Assembly: GCF_009914335.1 (NCBI RefSeq)
Contig: NZ_CP043925.1
Coordinates: 1,860,001 to 1,924,000, forward strand
Origin: Proteus columbae
GTDB lineage: Bacteria; Pseudomonadota; Gammaproteobacteria; Enterobacterales; Enterobacteriaceae
Reading direction: 5' to 3'
Length of the DNA stretch: 64,000 nucleotides
The position numbers and the translations under genes were made by a program. Numbering within the stretch: position 1 is the stretch's first letter; every line of letters starts with the position of its first letter. The notes beneath the pieces are model-generated. The model saw nothing but the letters and a program-made list of their open reading frames with translations. It searched no databases and was not told where the DNA came from. This document shows, one piece after another, positions 49,174 through 58,243 of the stretch.

Positions 49174-49917
49174 CTATTTCTTAGTACAATATAACCTTAT
49201 TCCTAAGATAATCATTAAACCAAAGAAAAAAGGAACGGCCAAAGAAAGCTCAAGAAAAATAAACCGATTAATGTTAATTCCCTGCCCCTTATTTGAGAGT
49301 TGTAAAGCTAAAGGCAAAGCACATAATCCAGATAGAAAGCCAATTCCAATTAAGCGATATAACTTAGTGCGGTTTTCTTTTTGTGTTGGGTAGTCTTGTT
49401 TGTGCTGATATTGAATGTATTTCCAACATAAATAAAGAAGCCCTAATAAAGAGCCTAAATGTTGTAATAATTTATAAATAGCAATCTCTTGGCTATCTGT
49501 CATTCCTTGTAATAATTGTGCTTGTAGTACAGAAAAAAGCCTGACAGCGGTTCCTGTTTCGTGGGTAAAAGAATCCCACACAATATGTGTTACCGCGCCA
49601 ATATACAGGGATAAAACAAATAGACTTAATGCCCGAATATTAGGTTTTATCGGCTCATATAAAGGAACTGGTGATACGCACTTTAATGGAGCTCGCAGTA
49701 AATAATTTAGAGTAAAGACCAGTAAACAAAAAGGAAATGCAGTATAAAACCAGCCTAATAAATCATGTGCCGTTGTGGCTGATTGATATAAACCAAAAGA
49801 ATAAAGTAAATCGGGTGAGGTGCTTCCTACAACGAGTGCGGGTAAATTGAGATATTTACCTATTCGGGACTGTTTTAAAGGGAAAACAATAGCAGGATGT
49901 GAAAAAGTCCACGGCAT
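49174..49917 (-). CDS. DUF4184 membrane protein
   Basis: A 247-residue membrane protein with six or seven helices. The N-terminus MPWTFSHPAIVFPLK, then GSTSPDLLY and HIVWDSFTHETG, is the DUF4184 pattern; conserved His/Asp residues sit at the ends of helices, as in YdjM-like membrane hydrolases. Function is unknown. It converges with selU. Confidence 0.8.
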   Translation of the reverse strand: MPWTFSHPAIVFPLKQSRIGKYLNLPALVVGSTSPDLLYSFGLYQSATTAHDLLGWFYTAFPFCLLVFTLNYLLRAPLKCVSPVPLYEPIKPNIRALSLFVLSLYIGAVTHIVWDSFTHETGTAVRLFSVLQAQLLQGMTDSQEIAIYKLLQHLGSLLGLLYLCWKYIQYQHKQDYPTQKENRTKLYRLIGIGFLSGLCALPLALQLSNKGQGININRFIFLELSLAVPFFFGLMIILGIRLYCTKK

Positions 49918-50211
49918 AGGTGTATCTCTATAAAATGGAAAAATAGTGTCGAAATTTAGTGCGAGTATATCAGCAGATTAGCTAAACTTTATCTGATATC
50001 ACAACGATTATTAAGATTAAAGTAATTCATGGTGGTTAATACAAAAACGCCACTAATGGTGAGAGCATTAATGCTGTAATGATCCTAAACTTTGATAATA
50101 AGATAAATATATTATTTCCAAAATGGAAATTAGAGATTGCTTTTTTGTCATTAGGTTTCAGTTTCTTTGACGACTAGAATGCCTCTTCATCAGAATAATT
50201 GAGGTGGCAGG

Positions 50212-51384
50212 ATGACAAAATATATCCTTTTTAGCTTTTGTTTAGTGCTGATTTACCCTCTTGGTGTGGATTTACATTTAACAGGTTTAACGGCAATAGC
50301 GAATGATTTAGACGCATCAGAAGCGACATTACATCAAGCTTTTTCAATTTATTTAATGGGTATGGTTTCATCCATGTTAGTTGCAGGATGGTGTAGTGAT
50401 AATTTAGGGCGTAAGCCCATTGTATTGCTTGGAACAGTTATTTTCTTATTGGCATCATTTAATGCGGGAATTTCTGTAACGGAAAATAATTTTTTGATTG
50501 CACGTTTTTTCCAAGGTATTGGGGCTGGGTTTTGTTACGTTGTTACTTTTGCGATATTACGAGATACATTAGCTGAAAAACAACGCGCTAAAGTCCTTTC
50601 TATGATAAATGGTATTACTTGTATTATTCCAGTATTAGCCCCTGTTTTAGGTTTTCTGATCTTATTAAAATTTAAATGGCCAGTGATGTTTTATGCTATG
50701 GCAATCTATGCGCTATTAATCTTTATTTATTGTTTCTTTGGAATAAAAGAAACTAAACCAAAACAGTGGGCTAAAAATAAAAATAACACAATCACTGGTG
50801 AGTCTTTCTTAAATAGTTTCTTTTTAAGTCGTTTGCTTATTTCGTGCTTGGGAATGAGCGTGATCCTGACTTATGTTAATATCTCTCCAATCGTGATTAT
50901 GCAACAAATGCATTACACCACTGGGCAGTATTCAACAGCAATTACATTGCTTTCAATGGTCAGTATGGCAACGTCGTTTATGATGCCTAAAATTTTAACA
51001 AAACTTCGTTATGAAACCATTTTATATACTGGCTTATCGAGCTTTTTAGGTGCAGTTATTTTTCTTTTTATTGGAAAAAACAGTGATCCTCGTTGGTTCT
51101 TTACTTCATTTTCATTATGTGGTGCGGGGTTTGCGTTGTTATTTGGTATTATAATGAGCCAAGCGCTCTCTCCATTTAGTCAGCGTGCAGGGCTTGCCAG
51201 TTCGATTTTAGGGATTTCGCAATTGAGTTTTGCATCTCTCTATATCTGGACTATGGGATGGTTGGGAATATCTGCAATTAATATGCTGATGGTTATATTG
51301 TCTGCTAGTTGCCTTATTGGTTTTACCTTTTTGCATCTCTTTCGTTCTTCTGGACAACAACAAAAGGTGAATTGTGATGCATAA
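50212..51384 (+). CDS. mdtL: MFS multidrug exporter MdtL
   Basis: A 390-residue, 12-helix drug:H+ antiporter of the CmlA/Bcr group, close to E. coli MdtL: GWCSDNLGRKPIVLLG is the loop 2-3 motif, and GAGFCYVVTFAILRDTL and NGITCIIPVLAPVLG are near identical. In E. coli it gives chloramphenicol resistance when overproduced. It overlaps the next gene (LysR family) by 8 bases, an operon as in E. coli mdtL-yidZ. There is no tnaAB next to it. Confidence 0.92.
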   Translation: MTKYILFSFCLVLIYPLGVDLHLTGLTAIANDLDASEATLHQAFSIYLMGMVSSMLVAGWCSDNLGRKPIVLLGTVIFLLASFNAGISVTENNFLIARFFQGIGAGFCYVVTFAILRDTLAEKQRAKVLSMINGITCIIPVLAPVLGFLILLKFKWPVMFYAMAIYALLIFIYCFFGIKETKPKQWAKNKNNTITGESFLNSFFLSRLLISCLGMSVILTYVNISPIVIMQQMHYTTGQYSTAITLLSMVSMATSFMMPKILTKLRYETILYTGLSSFLGAVIFLFIGKNSDPRWFFTSFSLCGAGFALLFGIIMSQALSPFSQRAGLASSILGISQLSFASLYIWTMGWLGISAINMLMVILSASCLIGFTFLHLFRSSGQQQKVNCDA

Positions 51385-52351
51385 GCCATTACATCGAATA
51401 GACTTGAATTTATTAGTTATTTTTCAAATTCTTTTACAAGAGCGCAGTGTTACATTAACTGCAAAATGGTTGTCTATTTCGCCTTCAGCAGTAAGTAAAG
51501 CATTGGCTAAATTACGGATTTGGTTTGATGATCCCCTTTTCGTTCGTAGCCCTCAAGGATTAATTCCAACACCTTTGACATTAAGTATTGAAGAGTCTCT
51601 TTCTGATTTTATTAATATTGGTAACCATATCGCGAGCAAGCAAAATAGCGAAACGCCTAAAGGTGTTCATTTCAGTTTAATATTAGAATCTCCTTTACAT
51701 CAGGTACTACTTAATCAATTTCCTTTGGAAATATTGAATTATTATCCTCAATCAATGGTGCAAATACGAAATTGGGAATATAACTCGCTATCAAGCATTA
51801 TTGATGGTGATGCTGATATTGCTTTTTTAGGTCGTGAATATTATTCAGGCTCTAAAGAGGCGTTACATTTATTACCTGAAGTCATCGATTGTGAAGAGCT
51901 TTTTCGTGATACACCATTGGTTTATGTTCGAAAAGATCATCCTTTATTAAATGAACCCTGGAATTTAGAGACATTTTTGCACTATTCTCACATTTCAACA
52001 GAATATGATAAACGTGCTCATTGGGCACTAGATGATATATTGGCAGAGCATGGGCGTTTACGTAATATAGCGATAACTTACACGTCATTTGAGCAAACTT
52101 TATTTACGATTTCTCAACCTAATCATGAACTCATTACTTGTTTGCCTGGATATTGTGTCCATTATATCTCACGAGTTTTACCTAATTTAGTAACATTGCC
52201 TATCCCTCTACCACATAGTGTTTCTGAACAACTTGATATTTCATTTATTTTACTATGGCATAAACGCCATGCGTATAATTCTAAAGTGCTGTGGTTAAGA
52301 GAAACTATCAAAAATAGTGTTAATCAGTTTATGCAGAAAAATACTCATTAA
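51377..52351 (+). CDS. yidZ: LysR-family regulator YidZ
   Basis: A 324-residue LysR regulator. The helix-turn-helix includes LNLLVIFQILLQERSVTL and SPSAVSKALAKLR; the effector domain begins near residue 95. It corresponds to E. coli YidZ by sequence style and by its place after mdtL. YidZ was linked in E. coli to anaerobic nitric oxide resistance. The ATG at 51377 follows AAGGTG; a GTG just before it is less likely. Confidence 0.85.
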   Translation: MHKPLHRIDLNLLVIFQILLQERSVTLTAKWLSISPSAVSKALAKLRIWFDDPLFVRSPQGLIPTPLTLSIEESLSDFINIGNHIASKQNSETPKGVHFSLILESPLHQVLLNQFPLEILNYYPQSMVQIRNWEYNSLSSIIDGDADIAFLGREYYSGSKEALHLLPEVIDCEELFRDTPLVYVRKDHPLLNEPWNLETFLHYSHISTEYDKRAHWALDDILAEHGRLRNIAITYTSFEQTLFTISQPNHELITCLPGYCVHYISRVLPNLVTLPIPLPHSVSEQLDISFILLWHKRHAYNSKVLWLRETIKNSVNQFMQKNTH

Positions 52352-52370
52352 AAGTTTTACTGCTATTTAA

Positions 52371-52394
52371 AATAGAAAAAGGTGCAAATGCACC
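52371..52394 (-). terminator. Terminator of the DUF4139 gene
   Basis: GGTGC and GCACC pair around AAAT, with TTTTTCTATT following in the leftward direction. It may also act on yidZ, but the T-run on that side is weaker. Confidence 0.7.
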
Positions 52395-52440
52395 CTCTTC
52401 TATTTCTTCTATTTTACTTTTTAAATTTAGATGAGAAAAA

Positions 52441-54102
52441 TCATAACCCCATAATTTGTCTATTTTTAGGATAAGAAAGGGTGTAATTTAGAGGTAATGA
52501 TTTTTCCTCTTTTGCACCTAATGTGATATTCCATTTAATTTCGCCAGTATCTTTGTCAAGTACGCCATCTTTATAAACCGCATCTGCTACATTGATATTG
52601 TTTTCCTGACTCAGTGGTAGCTGATCGTAAATAGTTACTTTTACAGGAGAATTGTAAGTGTTTCTTACTTTAATGGTATAACTCTCTTTTTGTTCAATCG
52701 TTGTACCAATAAAGATAGGCTCTTTTCTTATCTTCTCATTGTTAATACGGCTAATTTGAATGTTTTTATCTATTCCAAATGGAATGCTAAGTAACTCTGT
52801 TAATTCGTTAGTATTAATATAACTATTACCAACAAAGCTATTCATATAATAGATATTCGCACGACCATTGAGTAAATTTAAATTTTCCCAATCTTTCACT
52901 TCAGCTTGTAAATAAACTTCTTCAACTAATTTTGGCGTTGTTAAATAGCGATAATCTGCAACAACTTCTTTTTGATTAATCACTAATGTATTAGGCTCTG
53001 TGCTATTTTTTAAGGTGTAAGGTAACGCGATAGCATGGCTTAAATTAATACCATTATTATTGGTTGTTACGTAACGAGTTACACCTTTACTTAATTGCTC
53101 TCTTGGTGCTTCATTCATTGCCTCTGACACGGGAGCTGGCATTGCCATCTTCATATCTATATTAGAATTTCTGAATTTCGCAGTGTTATTATAAAGAGAT
53201 AAATACCAAGGTGATAATGTTGGCGCAGTGATATTAAGTGATGGGTTAGTTGATGTTAAAACCAGTTTGACTTTATCCCAATTTAGGCCTGTATTTTGAA
53301 TAACATCCGCCTTGTAGGTAAGTAATATCGGCTTATCCATTCCTTGGCTTCGAATATCATAAGCGGGTGACCATCCCGCATCTGGTGTTATATAAGAAAT
53401 ACGCATTTTACTGGTTAGGTTTTTTGATGTGCCTAAAGATAAAACAATTTGTGTTTTCTCTTTTGCAATAATTGGCATATCAATTTCTAATTGTCGGTTT
53501 AATTCTTCTAATTTCTCAGTGAGTTCAGCTATCTCTTCTCGAGCAGCTTTTTGTTGATTAAGTATAGATGTCATTTTTTGGCTAATAAAATCAAACTTTT
53601 GTGATGAGTGTTCTAATGACTGAGTTTCGCCATAGCCAAAAAATGATTGATCTTTAAGTAATGCAATTTGCTCATCACCCACATTAATATTGATGTTTAA
53701 TACTTCAATTCTCTTATTGATATCTTTCTGTTTTTCCATCAATACTGCAATTGCAGAGGGATAACTAGGGGCAATAGGAATTTTTTTAACGTTAATGGTG
53801 TTAATAATCACATCGTCATTATCAATGCTAATTGACAAGCTTTTAGGATCAATATTGTTTGCAATATTAGATAAAACAACTTCACTCTGCCCAGCGGGTA
53901 AATTGAGAGTTACGTTATTATCGAGTTCAGCACCCCGTAGAAAAATAGTTGCTTGATTGAGTTTTATATCATAATTAAGCGGTTTTGTGTGATCTACCGA
54001 GTTGATTTCATTAGCAAAAATACTGGTTGAACTAATAATAGATAACGTAATAAGCGATAGTGTTAGTTTGTTGGGTTTAATCATCATTTTCATTCTATCC
54101 AT
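52441..54102 (-). CDS. DUF4139 (MuiA-like) exported protein
   Basis: A 553-residue protein with an N-terminal signal peptide (LTLSLITLSIISSTSIFA). It has the DUF4140 N-terminal part (ATIFLRGAELDNNVTLNLPAG), a predicted coiled coil near residues 120-215 (EEIAELTEKLEELNRQL) and the DUF4139 domain from about 220 (ISYITPDAGWSPAYDIR, NTGLNWDKVKLVLTS). Eukaryotic and bacterial members are called mucoidy inhibitor A-like, with no firm function. Four in-frame ATG codons lie within the first 21 bases; no ribosome-binding site clearly picks one. Confidence 0.82.
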   Translation of the reverse strand: MDRMKMMIKPNKLTLSLITLSIISSTSIFANEINSVDHTKPLNYDIKLNQATIFLRGAELDNNVTLNLPAGQSEVVLSNIANNIDPKSLSISIDNDDVIINTINVKKIPIAPSYPSAIAVLMEKQKDINKRIEVLNININVGDEQIALLKDQSFFGYGETQSLEHSSQKFDFISQKMTSILNQQKAAREEIAELTEKLEELNRQLEIDMPIIAKEKTQIVLSLGTSKNLTSKMRISYITPDAGWSPAYDIRSQGMDKPILLTYKADVIQNTGLNWDKVKLVLTSTNPSLNITAPTLSPWYLSLYNNTAKFRNSNIDMKMAMPAPVSEAMNEAPREQLSKGVTRYVTTNNNGINLSHAIALPYTLKNSTEPNTLVINQKEVVADYRYLTTPKLVEEVYLQAEVKDWENLNLLNGRANIYYMNSFVGNSYINTNELTELLSIPFGIDKNIQISRINNEKIRKEPIFIGTTIEQKESYTIKVRNTYNSPVKVTIYDQLPLSQENNINVADAVYKDGVLDKDTGEIKWNITLGAKEEKSLPLNYTLSYPKNRQIMGL

Positions 54103-54439
54103 AGTTGATGAGCAGTATTAGTAAGAACGGAAAAATAGAGGTGTACTGTTGTACAAGTATATTTAGATAGTATTGCATCTCTAATAAATTAGATAACAGA
54201 ATAAACTTAAAGATCTAATAGCGTGAAGGTGAAAAGAATAGATAAAACAGTATATTAGTATTTTTAATTAAATGAATATTTAAATAATAAGGATTATCTT
54301 AATGATGGGGAAATATTTAGCTTTTATTAGCTTTATCTAGTCTTGTTTAGATAAGAATAAGAGAAAAATTTCAGTAATAAACAATGAAAAAGGCAGTTTA
54401 AAAACAAACTGCCTAGGATAAAAATATTGCTATCGATTT
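54103..54439. other. AT-rich intergenic region
   Basis: A 337-base gap between two genes on the minus strand. It holds the terminator of the exported amidohydrolase and the promoter of the DUF4139 gene. A 12-codon open frame (MMGKYLAFISFI) with AAGGA upstream occurs at about 54302 on the plus strand but is too short to call. Confidence 0.5.
54385..54413 (-). terminator. Terminator of the exported amidohydrolase gene
   Basis: GGCAGTTT pairs perfectly with AAACTGCC across 6 bases and, read leftward, TTTTTC follows. Confidence 0.85.
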
Positions 54440-55840
54440 TTATTTAACAACTTCACCGCTGTCGATAACAGTTTTACGCACTTTATCAGAGAAATCTTGC
54501 GCTTCTTTAATAATGGCTTTTTCATCAACTGTTAATAATTGGCGATCTTCCATTAAGATTTTTCCATCAACAATGGTATGACGAACATTACTTCCATTTG
54601 CACCATAAACTAATGCTGCATAAGGGCTATACATTGGTACCATGTTAGGTGATTTAGTATCAACAACGATAATATCAGCAAGTTTACCTGATTCTAAAGA
54701 TCCCAATTTATCTTCCATATGCAATACTTTCGCCGACCCCATTGTTGCCAGCTCTACAACGGTTAATGGTGGCATAGCAGCACGATCTTTATTCTCTAAC
54801 TTATGGATTTTACCCACAAGATTTAGCTCATTCATCGTCGTTAGTGTGTTACTTGACATTGGACCATCAGTCCCTAAACCTACACGAACACCTTTTTCTA
54901 GCATCGCGACGACAGGCGCCACACCTTTCGCTGATTTAGTATTTGCACTGATATTATGAGCGACACCAACATCATATTTTTTCAGTAAATCAATATCTTT
55001 ATCATCGACCATAATTGCGTGAGCCGCGATAACTTTATTATTTAACGCTCCGATATCTGCCATATATTGAACTGGGCTTTTACCGCCAGTACGTTTAGCG
55101 ATTTCTTCTTGTTCACGATCTGTTTCAGCTAAATGGATCATAACAGGAACATCAAGTTCTATTGATAACTTAGCAATTTTCTGAAGGTTTTCTGTGGTAT
55201 TTGTGTAAGGAGCATGTGGTGCAAATGCTGGGATAATACGAGGGTGATCTTTATATTCTTTAATAAAGTTCACTGCGTATTGAATACCCTCTTCTGGTGT
55301 TTTTGCATCGGCAACAGGGAAATTAATAACAGACTCTCCTAATACTGCACGATTACCCATTTTATCAACAGTCTTGGCTACTTCATCTTCGAAATAATAC
55401 ATATCAACGTAAGTTGTTACGCCACCTTTTACCATTTCGATATTTGCAAGATCAGCACCTACTCTGACCATTTCTCGAGAAACCATTTTGCTTTCAAGTG
55501 GGAAAATATAACGGTGAAGTCTGTCTGGCACATCATCGGCTAATGAACGAAATACCGTCATCGAACCATGAGTATGGGTATTAATTAAACCCGGCATCAC
55601 AATATCACCATCAACATCTAATACTTTATTAGCTTGATACTCTTTAGAAAGCTCAGGGCCACCAACGGCAATAATTTTATTTTCTTTTACGACAACAGTA
55701 CCCTGTTCAATGATTTTATTTTGCTGATCCATAGTCAGAACAGTGCCGTCAACTATCATCAAATCAGCCTGTTTTGCCGCGTAACTAGAAAAGGAGACCG
55801 CCATTACAGCCAAAGCAAGCATAGATTTAGAAAATGACAT
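54440..55840 (-). CDS. Exported TRZ/ATZ-type amidohydrolase
   Basis: A 466-residue metal hydrolase of the ATZ/TRZ/MtaD group with a clear Sec signal peptide (MSFSKSMLALAVMAVSFSSYA, given as MSFSKSMLAL + AVMAVSFSSYA), so it is likely periplasmic. Metal motifs: PGLINTHTHGS, FAPHAPYTN, MIHLAETDREQEE and LGTDGPMSSN. Cytosolic relatives deaminate S-adenosylhomocysteine, methylthioadenosine, cytosine or chloro-triazines. The ATG at 55840 follows AGAGG by 5 bases; the longer frame upstream would hide the signal. Transcribed alone. Confidence 0.85.
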   Translation of the reverse strand: MSFSKSMLALAVMAVSFSSYAAKQADLMIVDGTVLTMDQQNKIIEQGTVVVKENKIIAVGGPELSKEYQANKVLDVDGDIVMPGLINTHTHGSMTVFRSLADDVPDRLHRYIFPLESKMVSREMVRVGADLANIEMVKGGVTTYVDMYYFEDEVAKTVDKMGNRAVLGESVINFPVADAKTPEEGIQYAVNFIKEYKDHPRIIPAFAPHAPYTNTTENLQKIAKLSIELDVPVMIHLAETDREQEEIAKRTGGKSPVQYMADIGALNNKVIAAHAIMVDDKDIDLLKKYDVGVAHNISANTKSAKGVAPVVAMLEKGVRVGLGTDGPMSSNTLTTMNELNLVGKIHKLENKDRAAMPPLTVVELATMGSAKVLHMEDKLGSLESGKLADIIVVDTKSPNMVPMYSPYAALVYGANGSNVRHTIVDGKILMEDRQLLTVDEKAIIKEAQDFSDKVRKTVIDSGEVVK

Positions 55841-55979
55841 CATTACCTCTCGTCTTGATGGGAAAATTTCCCTAAGATTATAAATAAATTCATTGGTTTT
55901 TGATATCAATTGAAAGTGAATGAGATCACCGAATAAATAATTAATTGAAGTTATTATCGCATTTGTTTACTGATTTAAA

Positions 55980-56435
55980 TTAAGCGCGCTTTTTTTGTTG
56001 TAAAAGCCACTTATCTAATTCATTCGCAAAAAGTTGGCGGTCACGCTGACTTAAACTTGCGGGTCCTCCAGTTTGAATGCCGCTTGCTCTCATCGTATCC
56101 ATAAAATCACGTATATTTAAACGTTCACGAATAGTTGCTTCAGTATAACGTTCACCTCTTGGATTCAATGCTACTGCGCCCTTTTCTATGACTTCGGCAG
56201 CTAATGGAATATCAGCGGTAATAATCAAATCATCTTTATTGGTGCGGCGAACAATTTCGTTATCAGCAACATCAAACCCAGCCGAAACTTGTAATGTACG
56301 TAAGAAAGGCGATGCAGGTACAATTAATCGTTGATTAGCAACAAACGTAATAATCACTTTTTCTCTATCTGCTGCACGATATAACACTTCTTTGATTACT
56401 TTTGGACATGCATCAGCATCAACCCATATAGGCAT
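55980..56435 (-). CDS. yaiI: UPF0178 protein YaiI
   Basis: A 151-residue protein of the UPF0178/YaiI/YqxD family, related to PIN-like nuclease folds. [29 protein letters not shown] and the end [13 protein letters not shown] are family blocks. The ATG at 56435 gives the normal start after AGAGAG; an upstream in-frame extension has no family match. Function unproven. Confidence 0.92.
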   Translation of the reverse strand: MPIWVDADACPKVIKEVLYRAADREKVIITFVANQRLIVPASPFLRTLQVSAGFDVADNEIVRRTNKDDLIITADIPLAAEVIEKGAVALNPRGERYTEATIRERLNIRDFMDTMRASGIQTGGPASLSQRDRQLFANELDKWLLQQKKRA

Positions 56436-56506
56436 AACAACACTCTCTTTGTTATTTTTGGTATTAAATAGTCTATATTTATGGTGTTTAAAATAACACA
56501 TTAATA

Positions 56507-57382
56507 CTAACTAAGTGATTGAAGTTTTATTCTTTCTCGTTTTTCTGACCGTTGATTAGCCCAGATACTGAGTAATATCACGATCATCCCCAGTATTTGT
56601 AAACTCGTTAATTGTTGTCCTAGTAATGCCCAACCTAAAATAACCGCGCTTAGCGGACTTAAAAAACCTAATGAAGCCACAGAGCTTGGGCCTAATAATG
56701 CTAGCCCTCTAAACCAGAAAATATAGGTTAATGCTCCACCAATTAAGGTTAAATAAGCCAAACCTAAAAGGTTAATACCTGTTAATGAAGGTAATGTGGG
56801 TTCAAATAATAAGGCAAAGGGTAATAATACAGCACCACCTGCGGTTAATTGCCAAGCTGTAAAAGTTAAAGGTGTAACTGGCGGTTGCCAACGACGACTT
56901 AATACAGTACCTGTTGCCATAGAAAATGCGCCCCCTAATCCTGCAATTATTCCGATAGGATCAAGTGCTGCATTTGGTGTCAGAATGAGTATTGCTACAC
57001 CAAAAATACCTCCTAATGCGGCTGAAATAGATAACCATGATAGGCGCGTTTGTAATAGCCAACGAGATAAAAATAAGACAATTAAAGGCTGCACTGCCCC
57101 TACTGTTGCAGCAACGCCACCGGGTAAACGATAGGCTGAAATAAATAATAACCACCAGAACAGTGAGAAGTTTAAAACACCCAAAATAATGACACGTAGC
57201 CACCATATACCTTGTGGCAGTTGTCTCATGATAATTAATAATAAAATTCCTGCTGGTAATGCCCGCAATGCAGCTAATGTCATGGGCACATTAGCTGGCA
57301 ACATTTCCGTTGTCACAATATAAGTGCTCCCCCATACAATGGGAGCCAATGCCGTTAATAGTAATGTTGTGTATCGATTCAT
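56507..57382 (-). CDS. DMT/EamA-family transporter, PecM-like
   Basis: A 291-residue membrane protein with ten helices and two EamA repeats ([13 protein letters not shown] and near residue 145 [16 protein letters not shown]). Proline/Gly-rich segments and [10 protein letters not shown] are typical of PecM/YdeD-like exporters. It is divergent from a MarR-family gene, as pecM is from pecS in Dickeya, with two shared palindromes between. PecM exports indigoidine-related compounds; no pigment genes are seen here, so the substrate is unknown. Confidence 0.8.
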   Translation of the reverse strand: MNRYTTLLLTALAPIVWGSTYIVTTEMLPANVPMTLAALRALPAGILLLIIMRQLPQGIWWLRVIILGVLNFSLFWWLLFISAYRLPGGVAATVGAVQPLIVLFLSRWLLQTRLSWLSISAALGGIFGVAILILTPNAALDPIGIIAGLGGAFSMATGTVLSRRWQPPVTPLTFTAWQLTAGGAVLLPFALLFEPTLPSLTGINLLGLAYLTLIGGALTYIFWFRGLALLGPSSVASLGFLSPLSAVILGWALLGQQLTSLQILGMIVILLSIWANQRSEKRERIKLQSLS

Positions 57383-57412
57383 AAAATCACTCGTTTAGTT
57401 GTTACCAGACTA

Positions 57413-57464
57413 ATTTATCTTGAGGTCAAGATAAATTGATAATACCTTGACGTCAAGATAAATA
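57413..57464. promoter_or_regulatory. Tandem palindromic operators between the EamA and MarR genes
   Basis: Site 1 (57413-57436) is an 11+2+11 palindrome, ATTTATCTTGA-GG-TCAAGATAAAT. Site 2 has the same core CTTGA-CG-TCAAG (57446-57457), with cores 27 bases apart. A predicted promoter for the MarR gene (TTGATA at 57436-57441, 17 bases, TAAATA at 57459-57464) covers site 2, so binding there would repress it. Confidence 0.8.
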
Positions 57465-57481
57465 ATTGACATGATAAATGC

Positions 57482-57964
57482 ATGGATAGAATCGATAAAA
57501 TTACTAAGCAATGGCAGCGTGAGCGCCCTGATCTTGATATTAGCCCGATGGGATTAATTGGACGATTGGGGAATGTTACTTTGCATCTTTCACGCGAAAT
57601 GGAGAAAGTTTTCTCTCAATTTGGCTTAAATACATCAAGTTTTGATGTTCTTGCTACACTACGTCGTGCAGGCGATCCTTACACCCTTTCTCCAGGTGAA
57701 ATGCTATCAACCCTGATGGTTACATCAGGCACGATGACAAATCGGATTGATCAATTAGAAAAAGCAGGTTGGGTTATTCGTAAAGTTAATCCAGAAGATG
57801 GTCGCAGTTTTTTAGTTTCGCTAACACCTGAAGGTCTGGAACTAATCAATCAAGTAATAGAAGCACACGCTGAGAACCAAAAACGTTTAGTCTCTGGTTT
57901 ATCACAACAAGAGCAACAAAAATTAAATCAATTACTTAAAGTTTTTCTTAATTCGTTAGAATAG
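57482..57964 (+). CDS. MarR-family regulator, PecS-like
   Basis: A 160-residue winged-helix repressor. The N-terminal extension KITKQWQRERPDLDISPMGLIGRL is characteristic of PecS/YusO-like members rather than MarR itself. The recognition helix is in STLMVTSGTMTNRIDQLEKAG and the wing in RKVNPEDGRSFLVSLT. PecS proteins respond to urate or phenolics. It is divergent from the EamA gene and shares two operators with it. No clear ribosome-binding site precedes the ATG at 57482. Confidence 0.85.
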   Translation: MDRIDKITKQWQRERPDLDISPMGLIGRLGNVTLHLSREMEKVFSQFGLNTSSFDVLATLRRAGDPYTLSPGEMLSTLMVTSGTMTNRIDQLEKAGWVIRKVNPEDGRSFLVSLTPEGLELINQVIEAHAENQKRLVSGLSQQEQQKLNQLLKVFLNSLE

Positions 57965-58108
57965 AGTTTTATTTTCTGTCATTAACTTTATCTCTCTTAA
58001 TAACAAGAATAAGTAAGAATAAGGCTTCCGTATTCTTACTTATCCCCTTTTCTTTATTTGCTTAAAAACCCTTCTTTTTATGCCATTTTTGTTTATTTAA
58101 GCATCCAT

Positions 58109-58124
58109 TGTGCATGAAATCACA
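58109..58124 (+). promoter_or_regulatory. CRP-like site of the heme operon
   Basis: TGTGC-ATGAAA-TCACA matches 9 of 10 consensus half-site bases. It lies 9 bases upstream of an FNR box. Confidence 0.55.
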
Positions 58125-58132
58125 TTTTTACC

Positions 58133-58146
58133 TTGATCTAAATCAA
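58133..58146 (+). promoter_or_regulatory. FNR box of the heme operon
   Basis: TTGAT-CTAA-ATCAA is a perfect FNR consensus, about 98 bases before the receptor start. It suggests induction without oxygen. Confidence 0.75.
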
Positions 58147-58202
58147 AGATGTATTCTATTTGCCATTTTTAGGTTGATGAATACCAAAACTTAAATTATA
58201 AA

Positions 58203-58221
58203 GCGAATGATAATAATTACT
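58203..58221 (+). promoter_or_regulatory. Fur box of the heme operon
   Basis: GCGAATGATAATAATTACT matches 14 of 19 bases of the Fur consensus (GATAATGATAATCATTATC), 23 bases before the start codon. Iron-replete Fur would repress. Confidence 0.65.
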
Positions 58222-58243
58222 GATCTCATTAAGGTCTGCAGCT

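Noticed and set aside
54302..54340. 12-codon frame with AAGGA upstream (MMGKYLAFISFI)
   Set aside because: Looks like the start of a signal peptide but stops at once; not supported as a gene.
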